Shown here piece after piece: positions 8,149-13,504 of a stretch of DNA of 13,504 nucleotides (the first letter of the stretch is position 1; each line of letters opens with the position of its first letter). The notes beneath the pieces were generated by a model that saw nothing but the letters and a program-made list of their open reading frames with translations, made no database searches and had not been told where the DNA came from. The translations under genes and the position numbers were made by a program. The stretch comes from Oscillospiraceae bacterium (GTDB taxonomy: Bacteria; Bacillota; Clostridia; Oscillospirales; Ruminococcaceae), in assembly GCA_016296165.1 (NCBI GenBank), contig JAEDJV010000063.1, positions 1 to 13,504 on the forward strand, read 5' to 3'.

Positions 8149-8319
8149 ATGGGACCATATTATTATGAAGTTATAAAAATAGACGGCGACTACGCAACGC
8201 TTAAAAGAACAGATATCAGTACAGATGATACTATTCTCATTGCCCTTGCTCTTCTGCCATTCGGTACTGACATAGGTACTAATCTCAAATGGGAAAATCT
8301 CGAATATGAGATTATATAG
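8149..8319 (+). CDS. Acidic 56-aa orphan protein
   Basis: The gene has its own near-consensus promoter, a GGAGG at 8135-8139 nine bases before the ATG and a clean stop, so it is very likely translated despite its size. The protein begins MGPYYYEVIKIDGDYATLKR, has a hydrophobic centre (TILIALALLPFG) and ends KWENLEYEII. It has ten acidic and four basic residues, so it is strongly acidic. The opening reads like a small beta-rich fold. I see no signal peptide or known motif and do not recognise the family. It lies 34 nt upstream of the zeta-like kinase in the same transcript, the position an antitoxin would take, but the sequence does not resemble the known helical epsilon antitoxin, so that role is only a guess. 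Confidence 0.8.
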   Translation: MGPYYYEVIKIDGDYATLKRTDISTDDTILIALALLPFGTDIGTNLKWENLEYEII

Positions 8320-8353
8320 ATAAGTTTCAAATAATCATACGGAGGATTGAAGT

Positions 8354-8923
8354 TTGAAAATATATACAATCATTGGTGGTGTAAACGGAGTAGGGAAAAG
8401 CAGCCTTACCGGTGTTTTAGCTGCTGAAAACAGAGACCTTGGTGTAATAATCGACACTGATAAAATTACAGCTTCATTCGGCGGTGATAAAATAAAGGGA
8501 GGAAAGGCTGCAATAGAAAAGATAAATGACTGTCTGAAACGAGGAATCAATTTCACACAGGAAACAACTCTTTCCGGTTACCGGACTCTGAAAACAATAC
8601 AGAAAGCAAGAGAACTTGATTATTTTATCAGAATGTACTATGTTGGAGTTAATTCGGCCGATGAAAGTCTGAGAAGAATTAAGAATCGCGTTGAAAAAGG
8701 CGGTCACAATATACCCGAGCAGGATGTATTGAGGAGATATCATAAAAGGTTTGAAGATCTTGCTGCTATACTCCCTTACTGCAATAAAGTGAAATTATAC
8801 GACAATGAAAACGGATTTGTAGAAAAAGCAGAATACAGAAACGGGCAGCTAATTGCCAGAAGCGACATTCTCCCGCAATGGATATCAGAACTGAAATGCT
8901 TCATAGAATCTGAATGTCCGTAA
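8354..8923 (+). CDS. Zeta-toxin-like P-loop kinase (COG4185 type)
   Basis: The 189-aa protein has the layout of the zeta-toxin/predicted ABC-type ATPase group. It contains Walker A GVNGVGKS (9-16), DTDKI (34-38), where zeta proteins carry an acidic residue near the substrate, ETTLSG (70-75), RIKNRVEKGGHNIP (108-121) with the arginine/GGH block that contacts nucleotide phosphates, and LYDN (148-151). Zeta toxins phosphorylate UDP-N-acetylglucosamine; this more compact group has no settled substrate, so toxicity is not assured. The start is TTG at 8354, 8 nt after GGAGG (8341-8345); no better in-frame start exists. It is the second and last gene of a two-gene unit with its own promoter and a strong terminator 5 nt after the stop. 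All expected motifs are intact. Confidence 0.88.
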   Translation: MKIYTIIGGVNGVGKSSLTGVLAAENRDLGVIIDTDKITASFGGDKIKGGKAAIEKINDCLKRGINFTQETTLSGYRTLKTIQKARELDYFIRMYYVGVNSADESLRRIKNRVEKGGHNIPEQDVLRRYHKRFEDLAAILPYCNKVKLYDNENGFVEKAEYRNGQLIARSDILPQWISELKCFIESECP

Positions 8924-8928
8924 ATTAA

Positions 8929-8968
8929 AAAAAGTTCAGCCGACCACAATGGTCAGGCTGAACTTTTT
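8929..8968. terminator. Strong bidirectional terminator after the zeta-like kinase
   Basis: AAAAAGTTCAGCC (8929-8941) pairs perfectly with 8956-8968. The stem continues inward as GACC/GGTC (8942-8945 with 8951-8954) after one bulged A, closing on ACAAT. A T-run follows on both strands (five on plus, seven on minus), so it can stop transcription from either side. Confidence 0.9.
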
Positions 8969-9006
8969 GTTTATTCAGATAATATATTTTATTTCAATTT
9001 TTTTGT

Positions 9007-9037
9007 AAAAAACCGGCTCTTTTCAGAACCGGCTTTT
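9007..9037 (-). terminator. Minus-strand intrinsic terminator
   Basis: Read on the minus strand this is AAAAGCCGGTTCT, a GAAA tetraloop, then AGAGCCGG and six T. All 13 pairs form when two G-U wobbles are allowed. On the plus strand those two positions become A-C mismatches, so the element is oriented to stop leftward transcripts. No minus-strand gene lies just to its right; see the finding on antisense transcription. Confidence 0.6.
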
Positions 9038-9043
9038 ATATTA

Positions 9044-9080
9044 ACTCAAACTTCGCAGTTGAAAATTGCGAAGTTTGAGT
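9044..9080. repeat. Perfect 14-bp palindrome, dispersed-repeat candidate
   Basis: The arms ACTCAAACTTCGCA (9044-9057) and its exact reverse complement (9067-9080) enclose a 9-base loop GTTGAAAAT. No T-run follows on either strand, so it is not a typical terminator. The left arm and most of the loop (21 bases, 9044-9064) recur identically at 13349-13369, which marks it as a dispersed element. Confidence 0.85.
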
Positions 9081-9088
9081 CTGATAAT
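9059..9088 (+). promoter_or_regulatory. Weak promoter candidate for the YczE-type gene
   Basis: TTGAAA (9059-9064), in the loop of the palindrome, is followed after 18 nt by GATAAT (9083-9088), each matching five of six consensus bases. If used, the leader would be about 110 nt and include the hairpin at 9139-9170. A perfect TTGACA at 9115-9120 has no acceptable -10 partner. Confidence 0.25.
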
Positions 9089-9138
9089 TAAAGAGAACAC
9101 ATGTGTAATCGAAATTGACATTTCAGGTAGAAAAATTC

Positions 9139-9170
9139 AAAACGCCGGTTCATATACGAACCGGCGCTTT
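9139..9170 (-). terminator. GC-rich hairpin, terminator-like on the minus strand
   Basis: CGCCGGTTC (9143-9151) pairs perfectly with 9158-9166 around ATATAC. On the minus strand a G-U pair and three A-T pairs extend the stem, and TTTTGAATTTTT follows. On the plus strand the flank has a mismatch and only three T. It shares GCCGGTTC with the terminator at 9007-9037. If the YczE-type gene is transcribed from upstream, this stem would also lie in its leader and could attenuate it. Confidence 0.5.
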
Positions 9171-9204
9171 AATCGTTACTGGTAAAAGGAGCAAACAACA
9201 CATT

Positions 9205-9864
9205 ATGAACAGAAAAGAACTTTTTAAACGTTATTTACTTTTTATTATAAGCCTGTTTTTCTCAGCACTTGGTGTTGCATTTACAAGGCACGGTGAACTT
9301 GGAGTTTCACCGATTTCATCTGTGGCAAATGTAATGAGTTACTACTGCAGTCTGTCACTTGGAACTCTTCTGATAATCTGGAACTGCATACTGATTGCCG
9401 GACAGATTGCTATACTGAGAAAGAAGTTTCAGCTCATTCAGCTTTTGCAGGTTCCTCTTTCATTTCTCTTTGGATGGTTTACCGATTTAGGACTGAAAAT
9501 CGTCTCCGCCATACCGGCAGATAATTACCCGGTACGACTTGCAATGGTTTTCACCGGTATCATCATCCTTGGATTCGGAATCTCACTGGCAGTAATCGCT
9601 AATGTTATCATGAACTCCGGTGAGGCACTTGTAAAAGCGATATCTGATACTCTGAACAGGAACTTCGGAAACGTTAAAGTAATATTTGACATTTCTTGTG
9701 TAACTCTCTCGGTTATACTGTCACTTGTTTTATTCGATATGAAAATAATCGGAACACGCGAAGGAACTGTATTATCGGCATTTCTGACAGGTTTTGCAGT
9801 AAAATTTTTTATCAGGCTCCTTAAGAAACCGGTTGATAAAATACTGACAGAAAAAGTTTCCTGA
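9205..9864 (+). CDS. YczE/DUF6198-type integral membrane protein
   Basis: This 219-aa protein is almost all membrane: six hydrophobic segments at about residues 10-28, 53-71, 77-100, 110-135, 160-178 and 184-204. Family landmarks are LGVSPISSVANVMSYY near the first helix, NVIMNSGEALVKAISD after the fourth, and GTREGTVLSAFLTGFAVKFF in the last, the pattern of the YczE/YitT-like group of uncharacterised membrane proteins. The substrate or function is unknown. I start at ATG 9205 because AAAAGGAG (9184-9191) precedes it, although the 13-nt spacing is long. A TTG at 9115 would add 30 residues encoded across a perfect hairpin and is unlikely. The gene converges on the EAL gene with 61 nt between stops and no clear terminator there. 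Confidence 0.88.
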   Translation: MNRKELFKRYLLFIISLFFSALGVAFTRHGELGVSPISSVANVMSYYCSLSLGTLLIIWNCILIAGQIAILRKKFQLIQLLQVPLSFLFGWFTDLGLKIVSAIPADNYPVRLAMVFTGIIILGFGISLAVIANVIMNSGEALVKAISDTLNRNFGNVKVIFDISCVTLSVILSLVLFDMKIIGTREGTVLSAFLTGFAVKFFIRLLKKPVDKILTEKVS

Positions 9865-9925
9865 TAAATTTTTATGGCATAGTTACACTAAATGTGAAGG
9901 CCAGGTTCAGCTTATTCTGATTAAT

Positions 9926-11884
9926 CTACTTCTCATTAAGGTTATAGACAGGGGATTCAAGTCTTTTTTCGAAATCATCATGGGAAAGCGGTTTGTCATA
10001 AAGATAGCCCTGAGCCATGTTGCAGTTGATACTTTTCAGGAATGAAGCCTGATTTCTGGTTTCAACACCTTCGCAGATAACATTTCTGTGAAGATCCTGA
10101 ATCATATGAACAACATTTTCAACCATCTTTTCATGATCAGTATAGCCATTATCAATGTCATCAATAAATGACTTGTCAATTTTTATAACGTCAACGTTCA
10201 GGTCTTTCAGAAGTGAAAGCGATGAATAACCGGTACCAAAGTCATCCATTGAAGTGTAAATACCGTTGGATTTCATATCATTTACAAACTCTGTCAAAGC
10301 GTTAAAATCATCGTAAGCCGATGATTCTGTAAGCTCAACTTCAATATATTTCGGATCAATACTGAATTCATTGATTATCTGAAGGATTTTATCGGAAAAA
10401 TCTTTGTCTTTAAGATGATTTTTTGAGAAATTAGAAGATACCCTTACAGGAGTAATTCCTTTTTTTACCCATTCACTGATATCGCTGCAGACTTTTCTGA
10501 AAACATAGAAATCAAGCTCATTAATTTTATCTTCGCTTTCAAGAACCGGAATAAATATTCCAGGCGAAATCAGTTTTCCGTCATGAAGCCATCTTACAAG
10601 TGCTTCACAGCCGCAGAGTGAAGAGGAATCAATATTAACCTTAGGCTGATAGTATACCAGAAATTCATTGTTTCTGAGGCCTTCCATGCACTGGTTAAGG
10701 ATTTCTTTCTTTTTAGAGATATCACTCATCATTTCTTTCTTATACCATACGATATCAGGTGTCGAATTAAGTCTTGCTATTGTCAGGGCCATATTGCATG
10801 CGTTGAAAACATCGCTTGCTGTATCGTCCTTTTTTATCTTGCAGATTCCGCATCTGCTTTCAACAGAAAATGTTTTCTGACCACTGTCAGTTTTTACTGT
10901 GAGTTCTTTGCCTGAAAGATATGAGATGAAGTCATTTTCACGACCATTTTTTATAAGGACAATGAAGTTGTCTCCGCCGTTTCTTGCAAAACGTTCATCC
11001 TTAATGAGAAATTCAGCAATAAGTTTTGCATATTCAGCCAGTAATCTATCTCCGACTTTGGAACCGTAATTCTGATTATAATACTTAAAATCCTTGATGT
11101 TGCAGAAAAATCCGGTATAGTCTGACAAAACACCGCGTGATTCGAACTTCCTGCAGTCCTTCTTGATTTTATGATAATTATCTGCGTATGTAAGCGGATC
11201 CTTATTCATCATGTAGTCGGAAATTCTGAAACAGTAAAGAAGTGTAAATACTGAGAGAAGTATAATAATAAGAATTAAACCCAAAGCACTTGACTCAGCT
11301 ATCTCTATCAGTAAATCCATTGAAGATTCTGAGGATTCAAGATCATCTGCGATTATTGTGTCGAGATTATTTATCTCTGAATTCAGTTTTTCAATATTAT
11401 TTGAGATAGTTTTTTCCATGTAATAGTTTGCTGTCTGTATATCACCTGTCTCTGCAAAATAATATACATCATCAATACATGAAAAATATCCGTTTATTTC
11501 CTTGAATATTGAATGGTAGTGAGGTTCGTATTCAGTACCTGTTGTGTTTTTATGAAAATCATTAAGATAACCGTATACTGATTTGTGATACTGCTCTGCC
11601 ATTTGCTTAAGATCAGCTTGTCTGACACTGTCACCAGCATTAACAATATACTGAAAAATAACAGCCTGATGCTGTGACATGTCCTGACTGATCTTGCTTA
11701 TGTATTCTTTGTTGGCAGTTTCATAGTGTGTAATTTCTGTTGATTTTTCAGATACCATGGACTGGCTTATGCCAAGAAACAAAAGTCCGCCGATTGCAGC
11801 AAGCATGGTTGCAAAAGTCATAAGAATAATACGAAATGATGGATTTTTAATATTATTTATTCTGTATCTGTTATTTGTTTTCAT
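9926..11884 (-). CDS. Membrane-anchored c-di-GMP phosphodiesterase with degenerate GGDEF and intact EAL domains
   Basis: The 652-aa protein has a membrane helix at 18-40, an extracytoplasmic helical domain (about 41-198) resembling a four-helix-bundle sensor, a second helix at 199-219, a GGDEF-like domain (about 228-385) and an EAL domain (about 396-645). The GGDEF signature is GGDNF (303-307), and the metal-binding block is CNIKDFK (261-267) where active enzymes have DxD, so cyclase activity is unlikely. The EAL domain keeps E427 (EAL), N485, ELTES (517-521), DDFGTGYSS (547-555), K568, EGVET (605-609) and Q625, the residues needed to hydrolyse c-di-GMP. The ATG at 11884 leaves 28 nt after the binding-protein gene, with a weak GGGA site; a GTG at 11923 would overlap that gene by 11 nt. 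The degenerate GGDEF may bind GTP as a regulator. It is co-transcribed with the upstream binding protein. Confidence 0.93.
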   Translation of the reverse strand: MKTNNRYRINNIKNPSFRIILMTFATMLAAIGGLLFLGISQSMVSEKSTEITHYETANKEYISKISQDMSQHQAVIFQYIVNAGDSVRQADLKQMAEQYHKSVYGYLNDFHKNTTGTEYEPHYHSIFKEINGYFSCIDDVYYFAETGDIQTANYYMEKTISNNIEKLNSEINNLDTIIADDLESSESSMDLLIEIAESSALGLILIIILLSVFTLLYCFRISDYMMNKDPLTYADNYHKIKKDCRKFESRGVLSDYTGFFCNIKDFKYYNQNYGSKVGDRLLAEYAKLIAEFLIKDERFARNGGDNFIVLIKNGRENDFISYLSGKELTVKTDSGQKTFSVESRCGICKIKKDDTASDVFNACNMALTIARLNSTPDIVWYKKEMMSDISKKKEILNQCMEGLRNNEFLVYYQPKVNIDSSSLCGCEALVRWLHDGKLISPGIFIPVLESEDKINELDFYVFRKVCSDISEWVKKGITPVRVSSNFSKNHLKDKDFSDKILQIINEFSIDPKYIEVELTESSAYDDFNALTEFVNDMKSNGIYTSMDDFGTGYSSLSLLKDLNVDVIKIDKSFIDDIDNGYTDHEKMVENVVHMIQDLHRNVICEGVETRNQASFLKSINCNMAQGYLYDKPLSHDDFEKRLESPVYNLNEK

Positions 11885-11912
11885 AATCAGTTTCCCAAAA
11901 ACACAATGAATA

Positions 11913-13154
11913 TTATTCACCACTCTGAATTGCTGTTATGCCATTTACCATATTATCCAGAAGTTCCTGAATATTTTTACCGTCTTTGTTACCGCCTGAT
12001 ATTATTATTCCGAAACGGTTGGAAGCGTCCCAGAATGCTTCTGATACATTCTGTATTGTACTGAATTCAGACTGAGCTGAAATGGCATTAACAACAGGTG
12101 AATTTTTAACTTCTTCCGATGATGCTGCTTTTACACTGGCAGGACATTCTCCTGTAATTCTGTAAAGTTTAAGCTGATTTTCTTCATTTGTGATATATGA
12201 TGCAAGCTTTCGGCACCAGTCAGGTTCCCTGGTATGTGCATTTATACCTAATAGTTTATAACCGCAGAAACTATACATCTGTTTCTGTTCATTTTTTATT
12301 GTGTATGAAGGCAGCATTGCAGCAGCAAAATCATCGCCCCAGGCTTTGCTTACAACATCTGAATTCCATGCGCCGTTTACACCTGCAATTACAGTCCCGT
12401 CCTGTACAGCTTTGACAAAACCTTCGTCATTAAGTGATACGAAGCCTTTACTATCAGAAATTTTCAGAAGGGATTCTGCAACATCAGCTCCGGTAAACAG
12501 TGTATCCTGTGCATTCCAGTTGCATATATTCGAAAGTCCGTCAGGAGTAGCCGAAAGTTCAAGTCCGGCTCCTCTGAAGAAAGAATAGAGATACCATCCG
12601 GCAGTGAAATCCATAGTAAACTTTTTTTCGTTTTCCTCAGAAATTCTGAGAATGCTGTCAAGTCTTTCTATATCTTTTTCGGAAAAATATTTTTTGTTAT
12701 AATAAAGAAAATATCCGTTTCCTGCTGTCTGAGGATAAGCATAAACTTTACCGTTTCTTGTGATAAGACTGCCCGCTGCAGAGTCAGGACCTCCAACCTC
12801 AGCTATGATTCTGTCTGGGTCATATGTATTTTCCAGAAGTGCTCCGGCATCAGCGAGTTCACTCAGCTGATCGTCCGCAAATGCGAATATATCTGCGGCA
12901 TTTTCAGGTGATGAGAGAACAATTGATCTGCATGAGCTTTCTGACTGTACACTTATAGTACAGTCAAGCTTTACTTCAGATGAATGTTCGGAGTTGAATT
13001 CATTTACTATTTCGGTTAAAAGTTCTGTATTGTACTCGTTACCCCATATAGAAAGCGGTATAACCGGTACCTCTTTTTCAGCTTCGCCGCATCCGTAAAA
13101 CGGTGCAGCTGCAATTACTGTAAATAAAATCAGAATAGCTTTTTTAAATCCCAT
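11913..13154 (-). CDS. Extracellular solute-binding lipoprotein (family 1, sugar-binding type)
   Basis: The 413-aa protein starts with a basic stretch and hydrophobic helix followed by FYG-C22, a slightly atypical lipobox (F at -3), so it should be exported and lipid-anchored at the outer face of the membrane. The mature part follows the MalE-like pattern: PLSIWGNEYNTELLTEIVNEFNSEHSS at the first strand, DIFAFADDQLSELADAGALL, NGKVYAYPQTAGNGYFLYYNKKYF at the hinge region, and VIAGVNGAWN and FCGYKLLGINAHT in the second lobe. These proteins bind sugars or other small ligands; the ligand cannot be read from the sequence. No permease or ATPase gene accompanies it. Its partner is the EAL membrane protein 28 nt downstream, which suggests sensing rather than import. 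I start at ATG 13154, 7 nt after GGGAG; the ATG at 13160 is only 1 nt from that site. Confidence 0.93.
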   Translation of the reverse strand: MGFKKAILILFTVIAAAPFYGCGEAEKEVPVIPLSIWGNEYNTELLTEIVNEFNSEHSSEVKLDCTISVQSESSCRSIVLSSPENAADIFAFADDQLSELADAGALLENTYDPDRIIAEVGGPDSAAGSLITRNGKVYAYPQTAGNGYFLYYNKKYFSEKDIERLDSILRISEENEKKFTMDFTAGWYLYSFFRGAGLELSATPDGLSNICNWNAQDTLFTGADVAESLLKISDSKGFVSLNDEGFVKAVQDGTVIAGVNGAWNSDVVSKAWGDDFAAAMLPSYTIKNEQKQMYSFCGYKLLGINAHTREPDWCRKLASYITNEENQLKLYRITGECPASVKAASSEEVKNSPVVNAISAQSEFSTIQNVSEAFWDASNRFGIIISGGNKDGKNIQELLDNMVNGITAIQSGE

Positions 13155-13188
13155 AATCATACTCCCTTTTGGCTATTATATATACTTT

Positions 13189-13217
13189 ATTATATCAGTT
13201 TCGATCATAAATGTCAA
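13189..13217 (-). promoter_or_regulatory. Perfect-consensus promoter of the binding-protein/EAL operon
   Basis: On the minus strand TTGACA (13217-13212) is followed by 17 nt and TATAAT (13194-13189), with TG one base before the -10 box. Both hexamers match the sigma-A consensus exactly. The start would be near 13182, about 28 nt before the ATG, so little room remains for leader control. Confidence 0.88.
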
Positions 13218-13319
13218 TAATATTAGCTTCGGTTAATATGATCCGGTGAATTTGTTACAGCAGAAACATGCAGGCTGTTATTTCTGATTCGGATACTGCG
13301 GAAGGAAAAAGATTTACTA

Positions 13320-13348
13320 TTGTTACCTGGTAAATATAATGTTATAAT
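13320..13348 (+). promoter_or_regulatory. Strong plus-strand promoter reading out of the window
   Basis: TTGTTA (13320-13325), 17 nt, then TATAAT (13343-13348) with TG one base upstream. Transcription would begin near 13354, inside the repeat at 13349-13369, and run to the right edge without meeting an obvious gene. It is divergent from the binding-protein promoter. Confidence 0.65.
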
Positions 13349-13369
13349 ACTCAAACTTCGCAGTTGAAA
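13349..13369 (+). repeat. Second copy of the left half of the 9044 palindrome
   Basis: These 21 bases are identical to 9044-9064 in the same orientation (arm ACTCAAACTTCGCA plus GTTGAAA). Here the right arm is missing and GCTGC follows, so only a short GCAG/CTGC stem can form. It coincides with the start point of the promoter at 13320-13348. Confidence 0.85.
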
Positions 13370-13375
13370 GCTGCA

Positions 13376-13504
13376 TGTGCATCTTGAAAATTCAATAGAT
13401 AGAGACAAAAAAATATAGTATGTAGTCTCCAAAAATGTTATAATGAAAGAATAACATTGTTCCTGCTAAAATTGTCTTTGTACGTAACCACAATAAAAGA
13501 AGTG
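13376..13504 (+). other. Non-coding, leader-like segment at the right edge
   Basis: I see no gene in 13218-13504. Past the promoter, 13376-13398 (TGTGCATCTTGAAAATTCAAT and on) resembles the boxA-type segment of Gram-positive rRNA leaders and spacers, such as the Bacillus pattern TGTTCTTTGAAAACTAGATA. Further on, GAGAC (13402-13406) and GTCTC (13425-13429) can pair, and AATGTTAT (13434-13441) is inverted at 13451-13458 around a second extended -10 (TGTTATAAT, 13436-13444). The segment could be the leader of an rRNA or other structured-RNA operon lying just outside. This is a resemblance only. Confidence 0.3.

Noticed and set aside
9007..9170. CRISPR array or riboswitch in the hairpin cluster.
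   Set aside because: The hairpins differ in sequence and spacing, with no repeat-spacer periodicity, and I recognise no riboswitch core. Terminators plus a dispersed palindrome explain them better.
9115..9204. A 30-residue N-terminal extension of the YczE-type protein from a TTG start.
   Set aside because: It would be translated through a perfect GC-rich hairpin, lacks a Shine-Dalgarno, and family members begin just before the first helix.
11913..13154. The binding protein as part of a sugar ABC importer.
   Set aside because: No permease or ATPase gene lies next to it; the only co-transcribed gene is the EAL protein. A distant transporter partner cannot be excluded.
13223..13432. A 69-codon minus-strand open frame upstream of the binding-protein gene.
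   Set aside because: It spans the divergent promoters and the repeat, has no ribosome-binding site and its composition looks non-coding.

Overview
The window looks like an accessory stretch of a low-GC Gram-positive chromosome, most likely a clostridial gut or rumen bacterium of the Ruminococcus type (Oscillospiraceae). The grounds are AT-rich intergenic DNA with sigma-A-type promoters, strong GGAGG ribosome-binding sites, TTG starts, lipoprotein-type export and the kinds of protein families present. This is inference from style and not a database match.

Left two thirds (1-7920), all on the minus strand and so read from right to left: a type I restriction-modification operon in the order hsdM (6184-7920), a RhuM-family gene (5154-6191), hsdS (3902-5161) and hsdR (903-3899). 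The genes overlap by 8 nt or lie 2 nt apart, so they almost certainly form one transcript from a TGn-extended promoter at 8004-8032. Downstream, after 198 nt with its own promoter candidate, is the N-terminal third or so of an AAA ATPase (1-704) that runs off the left edge. HsdM with HsdS would methylate the target, HsdR would translocate and cleave unmethylated DNA, and RhuM and the ATPase are accessory or defence-linked partners of unknown role.

Middle (8087-9170), plus strand: a promoter, a 56-aa acidic orphan protein (8149-8319) and a zeta-toxin-like P-loop kinase (8354-8923), closed by a strong terminator. It is followed by a hairpin-rich intergenic stretch holding two minus-strand terminators around a perfect 14-bp palindrome.

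Right third: a YczE-type six-helix membrane protein on the plus strand (9205-9864), then a convergent minus-strand pair. A lipoprotein sugar-binding-type protein (11913-13154) is read first, followed by a two-helix membrane protein with a degenerate GGDEF and an intact EAL domain (9926-11884). No ABC permease accompanies them. The pair looks like a sensing unit in which a binding lipoprotein informs a c-di-GMP phosphodiesterase. It is driven by a perfect-consensus promoter at 13189-13217.

The last 290 bases hold no gene, but contain a strong plus-strand promoter, a second copy of the left half of the 9044 palindrome and a boxA-like, rRNA-leader-like segment leading out of the window.
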